From Chloracidobacterium sp. (lineage in GTDB: Bacteria > Acidobacteriota > Blastocatellia > Pyrinomonadales > Pyrinomonadaceae): a stretch of 64,000 nt of DNA. The position numbers and the translations under genes were made by a program. The stretch spans positions 2,790,001 through 2,854,000 of the forward strand of contig JADJTD010000001.1 of the NCBI GenBank assembly GCA_016711345.1, in the 5' to 3' direction. The notes beneath the pieces are model-generated. The model saw only the letters and a program-made list of their open reading frames with translations. It made no database searches and was not told where the DNA came from. Positions 49,894 through 58,633 of the stretch are shown here, one piece after another. How positions within the stretch are numbered: the first letter of the stretch is position 1; each line of letters begins with the position of its first letter.

Positions 49894-52800
49894 CTAAAAC
49901 AGTTCGACCTTTCCGTCAGTGACTAAAACTCGCGACTCGCCCTCATTAAACATTATCCGCCCGAACGAGATCGGCGACATCGAACCCACAGCACCAACAG
50001 AAGTAAATCTGAGATTCAACAAAACACCATCGCCATCTATCGGATAAGCCCCATAAACAACAACCCTCAAAAGCCCCGGCTCAGTTGCGTTCGTGACAAC
50101 CAAAAGTCCGCGACTCGCAGTGTCTTTCAAATCAGCCGGCTCAACGATCGGCTGTATCACCGTCGGATCGTATCGCAGATCAAATTCATACGCGATCACG
50201 CCCTTATTTGCTATGCCCTGAACATTCACCGGCACAACGATCTCTTTATCAACAGATACGAGTGTCGGCAGCTCAACAGAGATGCCTCTCTCCGGCCCCA
50301 TTCCTTTGCTGTCCATTGTCCACTGTCCATTGTTAACTTTTCCCGCCGGCCTTGCACCGGTATTGTTCCAGTTTCCCGAAACCTCGCCCATCAGCAGTGC
50401 CGAGTAATCTTCTCCTGCGATGCTGCTTGCGACTGATGGATAGTTTTTATTTGTCGGCGTAAATCTCCAGGTCGATGTCGAACCGATACCCGGCGCAGCA
50501 AATGGCGGTCCGGCGACAAATTTTGCGATCATCGCTGCATCAAACGACGAAACAACGGAGTTGCCGCTCACATCAGCCACAAGAAGCTGATTGCCTGTCA
50601 ACTGCGGATTCGGCGGCCCCGCGACATGCTGCGATATTCTCGCCGCATCAAACGAAGTAATGTTGTTCACGCCGCCTGTTTTAGTTGGCGTGACAGTATA
50701 AGAACCCGCACCAAAACCCATCAGCGTGTACTGGCCTGCAATTGCTCCGGGAGCCGCAGTCGTCGTCGAAACATTTGTCGAACCTGAGCCGCTTATAAGC
50801 ACATTCGATACAAACCGCGGATTCGGCGCACCGATCGCGTTGCCATAAGTTATTGTGCCGCTGATTGCCGACGGTGCACTGCTCACCGCCGGTGAAAACT
50901 CCGATGAGTTGCCGTCTGTATCTGTCGCAGTCGCGGTCATCATATCACCCGCCGCAAACCCCAGAGCCGCCGCGTTACCTAGATTCTTCTTCTTCCAACC
51001 CGGTGTTCCGTTTGAGTAGTCGCTTGCGGTATATTGATCCAAACCGAGCGAACTCACTCCCGCGCCCGAACCGTCTGCCTCGAAAAACTGGACTGTTAAT
51101 CCGGTCGTTCCATAATTTGAATTTGCTAGTGCAGAATCAACCTGATAATTGACTATCAAGTTTCCGCTACTAATGATGAATGTCATGGTCGGATAGTTCT
51201 GCAAATTATTCGGCCCGACATCGGCATCAGTTGGATCGTTCACAGTAAAACCGTCGCCGCCGAGATCGATGCCCGGCAGAGTGTTTCCGGAAATACTATT
51301 CGCACCCATACGATTACCGCTGCCCGCAGTCGAATCGATACGGATCCCGTTGCCGCCGTTACCCGAAATGACAAGACCTTCAGCACTCGTCGTTCCGCCT
51401 AACGTGTTTCCGCTTGCACCGTTTTCAACGAGAATGCCGTGGCCGCCATTGCCAAAGTTTGTTGAGCCGCTTATCGATTCGGTGGTAGACGTTTTACCCC
51501 GCCTCATCGTAGGCGGCAGAACGCCGAGAAAATTCTTCAGAAAAATATTGTCTTCTACTCCGAGGCCCAGCCCGATACCCTCGGCAGTGCTTGCGATGAT
51601 AATATTTGCGAGTTCGTTCGTTGCGCCGCCGAACGTATTTCCACGAGCCTGTATAAGAACCAACCCCTTGGTGTTGGGTATTGCAAGTTGAGAATTTCCT
51701 GCCAAGCCGACCCCATTCCTTTGGAAAATATTTCCTTGCGGCACGACGTCGGTCGATGGATTTTCACGAAGCGTACCCACAAAGATGCCCCAACCTAGAT
51801 CCGGCGCATGCGTATTACCAGACACCAGATTTGGCCCGTCAACACCGATCAGATTATCCCGGGCGTTTTCGCCGACACCTATCCCAACTCGATTCGGGAT
51901 AGCGGCGGTTGCGTCTGCGTTCACGCCGACCTTGTTTAGAAATAGTTTATTGCCCGAAGTAAAGGTGTTGCCCGAGGGTGATACGTTCTGCTCTGCAAAA
52001 AACGCGGGTGGCGAAATGCCGTCGATACCAATGCCGTCGCCCAAAAGGATTCCCACGTTATTACCGGAAACGAGATTCGATTCGAGCGTGTTATCGCTCG
52101 CTCCTGATATACCAATTCCGAGGGCATTGGCGATCGCAGTCGTTCCGTTCGTGTTCGTGCCAACAAAATTCTCCTTGATCAGGTTCATACGCGGCCCCAG
52201 GCCAAGTGCAATTCCCACGAACGTATTGCCGGAAACAACATTATTCTTGACCTGAGTGTCCTCAACCTCGCCAACCAAAGCGATGCCGATCTCAGCATTG
52301 CCAATATCTGCACTGCCGTTTGTTCCGACAAAGTTGTACTGAATTATATTATCTTCGACCACCGGATTCGGACCGCCGGGTATGTGTACAACTCGAATGC
52401 CGCCTTTAGAGTTATGACCGATAATATTTCCGTCGTTTTGAACACCAATGATCTGGGTGTCGGCGAAGCACGAGATGCCGTATGTATTTGGAAGAGCTGC
52501 CGTACCGTTGCGTACAACTCCGATAAAGTTTCCGGTTATTGAATTATTGGGACCTGCGGTAGCCGCTAGTCCGATACCCGAAGATTCGGTCGTGAGATTA
52601 TGGCCGCCGACGACATTCTTTTCGACGAAATTGCCCTGAGCACCACCGGTTACCAAGATTCCGACCTCACCGTTCGACAACACTTCTGTTCCGTTTCCGT
52701 TGGTGCCGATCGCATTGTAGCTGACACGGTTATTCGCCGAATTAGCCTGCACGACAACACCTTCCTCCGAATTGCCCGAGATCAGGTTTCCTTTTGTACT

Positions 52801-55248
52801 TGTAGTAAGGTCGCCGATCGTATTGTCGTTTGCGGCATCGATACCTATGCCAAATTGATTTGGGATAGCCGCCGTTCCATCAAGGTTGGTTCCGATCTTG
52901 TTGCCGACGACCACGTTGTTAGCTGAACCCAGCTTCAATGTGACAGCTGTGAAAGTGCTGCCTGAGATCACATTGCCATTCGTGCCTGTATCGCTCCCAA
53001 CGCGGTTATTGTTAGACGCGTCAACGATCACGCCGTTGCCGTTTGCTATTGCTTCTATTCCCGTAGCGTTGGTGCCGATCAGGTTGCCCGTTACTATATT
53101 GTTAGAAGAACCTAAATTAACTACGACTCCCGATCCCGAATTTCCTGAGATCAAATTGCCGGTTCCCGCAACTGTGTCGCCGATCTTGTTGCCGCTCGAC
53201 GCGGAAATAAAGGCTCCGACGACATTGGGAATAGAGCTTGTTCCCGATACGTTTGTGCCTATCCGATTCCCGAAGATCTTATTACCCGTCGCACCTTCCG
53301 AAATGCCGACACCAACATTGCTATTTGAAATAATGTTCCCAAGATTCCCGGTACCGCCGATAGTATTATTGGTCGCTGCCGCTCCTCTGATATCGATCGC
53401 TATAACGTGGTCTGAAGCTGTGCCCGCAGCGCTTCCATCCGGGCTAAGATTGAAGTAGCATCTCTCGATCTTAACGCCGCTTGCCTGCAAACCGACCCCA
53501 ACGGCGAATCGATTTATGGCCATACCTCGCAGGATCGAGTTGGTACTGCCGGCTACAAAACCAACACCTCCAAGGGCGCTATTCCCGCTAAGCTCGATCA
53601 AAGGCGTCCCCGAATATCCCGGCTGCGTAGTCGCGTCTATCGTGGCTGTCTCGCTCAACGACGGCAACTGTGTCAGCGTTGTTATCGTATGAGGTCCAAC
53701 TCCGGGGATGTTGAATGAAATAGTGTCAGGGCCGTCGTTTGCATTCGCGGTCTCGATAGCGGCCCGCAGGCTGCATTGATTGCCCGTTTGTCCAAAGTCG
53801 CTATCACACACCTCATCATTAACGTCGGCATCGGCCTGATCCGCCGTTATGTTCACTTCGATCTCGGTTTCGCAGGGCGGCAAATTGAGATCTTCCGTCG
53901 GCGTGACATAAACTGTGCCTCGCGGCCCGTTCGTGACGAGGCGGTTGTTGGGAGACCCTAAAAAAACGCTGTTTCCCGAGACCGCGGCGGTCCAGCCGAA
54001 TACGTCGAATTGAGCCCCGTTGCTTGCTATTATCTTTTGGTGCTGCGTCCAGGGCCCGTCGCACCGAACAAAAGCATAGGCCGCCCCTTTATTGAAGCTC
54101 GGTGAGATGTCGTGATACGCGGCACTGATTATCGCGAGATTGCCCGATATCGCAACGGCGAAGCCAAACTGGTCATCGGCCTGCTGGTCGCTGGATGTAA
54201 GCTTTTGCATCTGTGTCCAGTTCGCGCCGGTTTCTTTTTTAAAATAGTACGCCGCGCCCCACACCGGCGGGTTAATGCCATCGTGGCCGCCTCGCGAACC
54301 TATGATCAAATCGCCGCCCGATATATCGACCGACCATCCGAAATACTCGTAATTTCCCGGGTCGCCCGAGATAAGCTTTTGTTCCTGTGTCCATGTAGTG
54401 CCGCTGCGAACAAAAACATACACAGCCCCCGCACCGGTCGCCTTTCCGGGAGCCCCTACGGCGATGCGTTCCTCAGAGATGGCAACCCTCGCGCCGAAAG
54501 AGTCATTGGCTGCTGCGTCACTCGCTGAGAGCTGCTGCTGCTGTGCCCAGACACCGCCACTGCGAACCCAAACATAAGCGCTCCCCTGACCAACTGACGC
54601 TCCGACCACGGCCGTATCGCCGAAGACGTCAACAGAAGAGCCGAAGCCGGTGCTGTCGGCTCCGTTGAGCGTCTGCTGCAGCGACCAGGTCCCGGCATTC
54701 CTCACATAGATATATGCGGCGGGCCCTTGACCGAGAGGAGCCCCCACAATGACTGTATCGCCCGATATGCCAACGGTCATGCCCGTCTGAAGTCCAAAGG
54801 GGGGCACCACGACCGGAATGAGCTTCTGCTGAAAATTCCATGTACCGCTCGCGCGTATAAATACATAGGCAGCTAAATTGGAACCTACAACCGCCGTATC
54901 CTCCGTGATCGCCACGGACCATCCGAATTGGTCCGAAGTGCTCGCGTCCGGCGCTCTCAGCATCATTTCGGCGGAAGGAATGAGCGTAGGGTCATCATCC
55001 TGCATCGCCGCGACGGCCTCATCAAGCGATTCGTAGGAGTCCGCTTTTTTCAGATAATCCTCCGCAGCCTTACCAATGAGTGTCGGCATCATAGGTTCAT
55101 TTTCTTTGGTCTTGACCGATCTGGTGGTCAGAGCAAAAGATGCCATTGCCAGGGCAGTTAGCACAAGAAGACTGATAAGTGGCAGGTACCCCTTCGGCAA
55201 AGCGGTGCTTGCGATCTTTGATCTGCCGCGGAAAGACTTGGTGTTCAT
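49894..55248 (-). CDS. Giant secreted protein: FG-GAP repeats, CSLREAI motif, beta-helix, dockerin-like and cohesin-like domains
   Basis: The 1784-residue precursor has an N-terminal membrane/signal segment (about 20-42). Seven FG-GAP-type repeats follow (about 100-430; for example FGWSVAITEDTAVVG). Next come a CSLRAAIETANANDGPDTI motif near residue 485 and a long right-handed beta-helix of NxIxxNxIGTNxxGTAxIPN repeats (about 500-1350). A dockerin-like pair (NNITSFDAARISQHVAG and NSVVSSFDAAMIAKFVAG, about 1520-1590) and a C-terminal cohesin-like sandwich (VDKEIVVPVNVQG, YDPTVIQPI, about 1650-1784) complete it. There is no PEP-CTERM or sorting signal. It is probably a surface or extracellular adhesion/carbohydrate-binding protein. 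aaaggagc precedes the start. Confidence 0.92.
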   Translation of the reverse strand: MNTKSFRGRSKIASTALPKGYLPLISLLVLTALAMASFALTTRSVKTKENEPMMPTLIGKAAEDYLKKADSYESLDEAVAAMQDDDPTLIPSAEMMLRAPDASTSDQFGWSVAITEDTAVVGSNLAAYVFIRASGTWNFQQKLIPVVVPPFGLQTGMTVGISGDTVIVGAPLGQGPAAYIYVRNAGTWSLQQTLNGADSTGFGSSVDVFGDTAVVGASVGQGSAYVWVRSGGVWAQQQQLSASDAAANDSFGARVAISEERIAVGAPGKATGAGAVYVFVRSGTTWTQEQKLISGDPGNYEYFGWSVDISGGDLIIGSRGGHDGINPPVWGAAYYFKKETGANWTQMQKLTSSDQQADDQFGFAVAISGNLAIISAAYHDISPSFNKGAAYAFVRCDGPWTQHQKIIASNGAQFDVFGWTAAVSGNSVFLGSPNNRLVTNGPRGTVYVTPTEDLNLPPCETEIEVNITADQADADVNDEVCDSDFGQTGNQCSLRAAIETANANDGPDTISFNIPGVGPHTITTLTQLPSLSETATIDATTQPGYSGTPLIELSGNSALGGVGFVAGSTNSILRGMAINRFAVGVGLQASGVKIERCYFNLSPDGSAAGTASDHVIAIDIRGAAATNNTIGGTGNLGNIISNSNVGVGISEGATGNKIFGNRIGTNVSGTSSIPNVVGAFISASSGNKIGDTVAGTGNLISGNSGSGVVVNLGSSNNIVTGNLIGTNATGIEAIANGNGVIVDASNNNRVGSDTGTNGNVISGSTFTAVTLKLGSANNVVVGNKIGTNLDGTAAIPNQFGIGIDAANDNTIGDLTTSTKGNLISGNSEEGVVVQANSANNRVSYNAIGTNGNGTEVLSNGEVGILVTGGAQGNFVEKNVVGGHNLTTESSGIGLAATAGPNNSITGNFIGVVRNGTAALPNTYGISCFADTQIIGVQNDGNIIGHNSKGGIRVVHIPGGPNPVVEDNIIQYNFVGTNGSADIGNAEIGIALVGEVEDTQVKNNVVSGNTFVGIALGLGPRMNLIKENFVGTNTNGTTAIANALGIGISGASDNTLESNLVSGNNVGILLGDGIGIDGISPPAFFAEQNVSPSGNTFTSGNKLFLNKVGVNADATAAIPNRVGIGVGENARDNLIGVDGPNLVSGNTHAPDLGWGIFVGTLRENPSTDVVPQGNIFQRNGVGLAGNSQLAIPNTKGLVLIQARGNTFGGATNELANIIIASTAEGIGLGLGVEDNIFLKNFLGVLPPTMRRGKTSTTESISGSTNFGNGGHGILVENGASGNTLGGTTSAEGLVISGNGGNGIRIDSTAGSGNRMGANSISGNTLPGIDLGGDGFTVNDPTDADVGPNNLQNYPTMTFIISSGNLIVNYQVDSALANSNYGTTGLTVQFFEADGSGAGVSSLGLDQYTASDYSNGTPGWKKKNLGNAAALGFAAGDMMTATATDTDGNSSEFSPAVSSAPSAISGTITYGNAIGAPNPRFVSNVLISGSGSTNVSTTTAAPGAIAGQYTLMGFGAGSYTVTPTKTGGVNNITSFDAARISQHVAGPPNPQLTGNQLLVADVSGNSVVSSFDAAMIAKFVAGPPFAAPGIGSTSTWRFTPTNKNYPSVASSIAGEDYSALLMGEVSGNWNNTGARPAGKVNNGQWTMDSKGMGPERGISVELPTLVSVDKEIVVPVNVQGIANKGVIAYEFDLRYDPTVIQPIVEPADLKDTASRGLLVVTNATEPGLLRVVVYGAYPIDGDGVLLNLRFTSVGAVGSMSPISFGRIMFNEGESRVLVTDGKVELF

Positions 55249-55511
55249 AACGATATAAAAGCTCCTTTAACTAATATAAGCGTAAAAATCGCCAGAAAAC
55301 GGTCAATTTTCTTTTACTCCGTTTAAGTAACCAGCCCGATAGCGATCGCTCGAAGCCGTCGACGGTGCCTCAGACGAAACAAATGTTACCCTCGCTGCAT
55401 TATTGGAGCCATTGAAGACACCGACGAACACGAATGGAAAACGTTAATGAAGAGAACGACAGAAACTGAATGGAGACGTTTCTAAAAAAGCCCAAAAACC
55501 GCCTTTCACCC

Positions 55512-55588
55512 GATGGCTTTTTGGGGTTCTCCGATGGCTTTTAGGGGGGTCTCCGATGGCTTTTTGGCACTCAAAGATGGCTTTTTGG
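55512..55588 (+). repeat. Four direct repeats of gatggcttttwgg at two-turn spacing
   Basis: Copies of gatggctttttgg (one variant ttttagg) begin at 55512, 55533, 55555 and 55576, so the spacing is 21, 22 and 21 bp, about two helical turns. Copies 2 and 3 are preceded by tctcc/ttctcc. All would lie on one face of the helix. Confidence 0.8.
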
Positions 55589-55719
55589 CAAAAAGAAAAT
55601 TTTCAATTCTTACAAGCACAATATATTCAACAACTTAACACTGACAATATAACCCCACACTTTAACTCGGTCAGAATATCCGCATTCAAAAAACATCGAT
55701 TTTGCTAACAAATCGCAAT

Positions 55720-55739
55720 AATGTGGCACGTGCCACATT
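55720..55739. promoter_or_regulatory. Perfect 20-bp palindrome, CRP-family-like operator
   Basis: aatgtggcacgtgccacatt is a perfect palindrome. It can be written TGTGG-N6-CCACA, which has the 5-6-5 geometry of CRP/FNR-family sites with G in place of A at the last base of the half-site. It lies 118 bp before the peroxidase start. Confidence 0.6.
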
Positions 55740-55857
55740 TAAAATCGGCCATTCTAGCGCAATTTAAAAAATCACTTTTTGGTAAATTTGAAACCCGAAA
55801 TTTCGACTGGATTATTAAATTGGAAGGAACGATGTTTGATGTTACGATATTACAATT

Positions 55858-57843
55858 ATGCAGCGCATTAAATTTGTAATCCTTGCGTGTTTTTTTGTTT
55901 TTGGGATGTTCTGCTATTTGGCAGCACCACAGTTTGCAGGCATCGCAAAAACTACGGTCGGCGGATTGGCCGCTCCGACAGGTGTGATCGCTTCTGACGG
56001 CGACTATTCCAATAAAGTAGGGCTGCATTGGGACACGATCCGAGACGCAACGACCTATCGCATCTATCGCAATACGGTTAACAATCCGGCGACCGCAACC
56101 GTTCGAGGAACAACCGCAGCGAACTATTTTTTCGACGGAGGCGGCATTCCCGGACAAGCATATTATTACTGGGTTCGTGCAGAGAATGGCTTTACGACGA
56201 GCGACCTTAGCTCGCCCGATCAGGGGACTCGAGCGGTCGGCGAGATCGTGCCGGGCGAAGAGCCTTTGCTTCCGCCGCCTGCTCCTTTTGGCAATCAGAT
56301 CACCGCCGCCAAGGCATACCTTGGCAAGGCATTGTTCTGGGACGAGCAATTGTCTTCGACGCGAACCGTCGCCTGCGGCACTTGTCATCGGCCAGCAAAA
56401 GGCGGTTCCGATCCCAGAACAATAGTTGGTGACAGCCGATCTCGTAATCCGGGACCTGACGGCCGGTTCGGTACGCTTGACGACATATTTGGCTCGCCCG
56501 GCGTACCGCAAAATTACGCAGACGGCAATTACGGGTTAAATCCCGTTTTTGGTATGCGTGAACAGGTGACGGGCAGAAAGTCGCCGAGCTATTTGAATGC
56601 CGGTTATTCACCGGTGGGGTTGTTTTGGGATGGCAGAGCACTTGACACTTTTCGTGATCCGCTTTCGAACAACATACTTTTGACAGATACGGCTTCGTTG
56701 GAAAGCCAATCGGTCGGCCCACCGGTTTCAAGTGCGGAAATGGGTCACATGAATCGCGATTGGACACAAGTCGCGGCACGCATAAAGGCCTCGAAACCGC
56801 TGGCATTGGCAACGAACATCCCAAGCGGCCTTGCAACATGGATCGGCTCGCGCACATATCCGGAACTCTTCGAAGAGGTCTTTGGAACACCCAGGGTCAC
56901 GCCCGCTCGAATCGCAATGGCTATCGCAACTCACGAACGGACCTTGTTTTCCGACAGAACTCCGCTTGATCGGGAAATCTACGGTATCGAACCGCTTACG
57001 GCTTCAGAACATAATGGCCGACTGCTTTTCACCGGATTTAAGTGCGATTTTTGTCACGCCGGACCTTTGATGACAAACCATAATTTTTTCAACATCGGCG
57101 TACGTCCACAGGCGGAAGATGCAGGACGTTTCGCCGTAACAAACGACGAAAATGACCGAGCTGCTTTCAAGACCCCGAATCTGCGCAACGTAGAACTTCG
57201 TGGGCCGTTTATGCACAATGGCGGGTTGAGCACGATTGAAGACGTTGTTGAATTTTATGTCCGAGGTGGAGATTTTGCGGCTCCAAATATTCCGCAAGGC
57301 GTTATTCATCCGCTTACGATAACGCCTTCCGAAAAGGCCGATCTTGTCGCGTTTCTCAAGCGTCCGCTTACCGATCCGCGCGTCCGGGATGAGCTGCCTC
57401 CATTTGATCGGCCTACCTTGTACACAGAGTCTGGCCGAGTGCCGGCGATCTCGGGACGCGGTCGTCCGGGAACAGAATCCACGACACCAGAAATGATCGT
57501 GATCGCACCGCCTATCGTCGGCAATCCGAACTTTACCATCGGCATCACAAATGGCCGTAGCGGGGAGCAAGCGACACTTGTTATTGGCTCACAAGACCCT
57601 GGTATAGGATATTCGATACCTACAAGCGGATCATTTGCGTTTCAGACTATCACACTGTCCGGTGGAGGTTTCTCTTCGGCCTCGGATGATAGTCTGCCAA
57701 CAGGTTACGGTTCGATCAATCTCGCAATTCCTGAAGACCCGCAATTGATCGGCCAGACATTTTATGGACGTTGGTATGTGGTTGACCAAAATGCCGTAGG
57801 TGGCTTTTCAGTTAGTAAGCGCCTTAAATTCACGATTTTCTAA
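55858..57843 (+). CDS. Di-heme cytochrome c peroxidase-family protein with N-terminal FN3 domain
   Basis: The 661-residue precursor has a signal/anchor (about 5-24), an FN3-like domain (about 35-125; TGVIASDGD, YRIYRNT, YYYWVRAENG) and the two-heme peroxidase region. The heme motifs are C173-GT-C176-H177 and C396-DF-C399-H400. Between them lie GREQVTGRKSPSYLNAGYSP-type and FWDGRALDTF segments, and later TPNLRNVELRGPFMHNGG. A beta-rich C-terminal part of about 140 residues is extra to normal CcpA. It probably reduces peroxide or oxidises a periplasmic partner (MauG/CcpA-like). It leads a three-gene set with the DUF3703 and DUF6660-like genes. Confidence 0.9.
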   Translation: MQRIKFVILACFFVFGMFCYLAAPQFAGIAKTTVGGLAAPTGVIASDGDYSNKVGLHWDTIRDATTYRIYRNTVNNPATATVRGTTAANYFFDGGGIPGQAYYYWVRAENGFTTSDLSSPDQGTRAVGEIVPGEEPLLPPPAPFGNQITAAKAYLGKALFWDEQLSSTRTVACGTCHRPAKGGSDPRTIVGDSRSRNPGPDGRFGTLDDIFGSPGVPQNYADGNYGLNPVFGMREQVTGRKSPSYLNAGYSPVGLFWDGRALDTFRDPLSNNILLTDTASLESQSVGPPVSSAEMGHMNRDWTQVAARIKASKPLALATNIPSGLATWIGSRTYPELFEEVFGTPRVTPARIAMAIATHERTLFSDRTPLDREIYGIEPLTASEHNGRLLFTGFKCDFCHAGPLMTNHNFFNIGVRPQAEDAGRFAVTNDENDRAAFKTPNLRNVELRGPFMHNGGLSTIEDVVEFYVRGGDFAAPNIPQGVIHPLTITPSEKADLVAFLKRPLTDPRVRDELPPFDRPTLYTESGRVPAISGRGRPGTESTTPEMIVIAPPIVGNPNFTIGITNGRSGEQATLVIGSQDPGIGYSIPTSGSFAFQTITLSGGGFSSASDDSLPTGYGSINLAIPEDPQLIGQTFYGRWYVVDQNAVGGFSVSKRLKFTIF

Positions 57844-57861
57844 ACATTGCGTTTATTTTCT

Positions 57862-58209
57862 ATGAAATTGGAGTCTTACATCCAAAACGAGATTTGCATG
57901 AGTGGTAATCTCGTTGCATCGGGAAAATTGGCTGAAGCGTTTAGGCATCTTGAACGCGCTCACGTACTCGGGCAGGCATCGACCTATCAGCACACTCGGG
58001 TTCACTGGCGAATGTTGAAGCTTGGATTTAAGATGCGTTCGCCTCATGAGATTTGGGGACAATTTATTCGCATTATTGGAGCCTCGACCAAGACGCTGCT
58101 AGGAGTTTATCCAACAGGAAACACCGGCGGCTCGAATGTTTGGTTCTTCAAGTCAATGCCGATACCTGACGACTTGCGTCAAATACTCAAAAGCTCCAAA
58201 CTACATTGA
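57862..58209 (+). CDS. DUF3703 family protein
   Basis: I start at ATG 57862 (115 residues), 18 bp after the peroxidase stop. The family pattern is clear: AFRHLERAHVLGQASTYQHTRVHWRMLKLG, then EIWGQFIRIIGASTKTLLGVYPTGNTGG and a final MPIPDDLRQILK. DUF3703 proteins are small, cytoplasmic and often encoded near metal-resistance or heavy-metal export genes. Function unknown; the location beside a DUF6660-like gene and a TonB receptor agrees with a metal link. Confidence 0.9.
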   Translation: MKLESYIQNEICMSGNLVASGKLAEAFRHLERAHVLGQASTYQHTRVHWRMLKLGFKMRSPHEIWGQFIRIIGASTKTLLGVYPTGNTGGSNVWFFKSMPIPDDLRQILKSSKLH

Positions 58210-58218
58210 GCGATTAAC

Positions 58219-58548
58219 GTGAAAGCATTTAGTTACTTCTTTATCTTCTATATTTTTGTCCTCTTGGCACAGCCGTGTCAGGATATGGCCGCGAATGTTG
58301 GCGATTGTCTAAACGGAAAAACTAGTATCGCTCATTTATACTCGTCAAACGAAACAGAAGAAAGTCCAGACCTTTGTTCGCCTTTCTGCGTTTGTTCGTG
58401 CTGTAGCCATCCTGTTTCCATTACCCGGCTTACGCTTGGTGTAACGCTTGAAACAACAGTCGCCTTGATCCCAAAACTCACGGATGACTACCATAATCCA
58501 TCCACAAATACCTACAACAACCTTGTCTGGCAACCGCCAAAAGCCTAA
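58219..58548 (+). CDS. DUF6660-like small cysteine-rich exported protein
   Basis: The start codon is GTG 58219. The 109-residue product has an N-terminal hydrophobic segment (SYFFIFYIFVLLAQPCQD) and a tight Cys cluster C53, C57, C59, C61, C62 (CSPFCVCSCC), then a C-terminal NNLVWQPPKA. This matches my memory of DUF6660 proteins, which are mostly from Bacteroidota and are encoded next to metal-efflux or TonB receptor genes. The Cys cluster suggests metal binding in the periplasm. The family name should be confirmed by a profile search. Confidence 0.75.
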   Translation: MKAFSYFFIFYIFVLLAQPCQDMAANVGDCLNGKTSIAHLYSSNETEESPDLCSPFCVCSCCSHPVSITRLTLGVTLETTVALIPKLTDDYHNPSTNTYNNLVWQPPKA

Positions 58549-58633
58549 CTAGCTAACAAAACTGCGCCCATTTTGTTCCTTGTTATCGAACGAGGAGTTG
58601 TAATTTATTTACCTAGTTAGACTTCAGGAGATT

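Larger units (their letters stand above)
55249..55857. other. Gene-free divergent regulatory region
   Basis: No ORF with coding character lies here. It separates the divergent giant gene and peroxidase gene and is AT-rich overall. It holds four direct repeats (55512-55588) and a perfect 20-bp palindrome (55720-55739), each listed separately. Start-proximal AT elements (TATTAC, TACAAT) lie at 55848-55856. Confidence 0.6.

Noticed and set aside
52886..53458. Plus-strand ORF (190 codons) opposite the beta-helix repeats
   Set aside because: The repeated LPEITLPFVP-like pattern is simply the reverse complement of the beta-helix repeats.
55512..55588. Possible CRISPR array
   Set aside because: Repeats are 13 bp with gaps of 8-9 bp and no cas genes are near; spacers are far too short.
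55720..55739. Sigma-54 promoter (TGGCAC at the -24 position)
   Set aside because: TGGCACG is present, but no TTGC-type -12 element follows at the required spacing on either strand.
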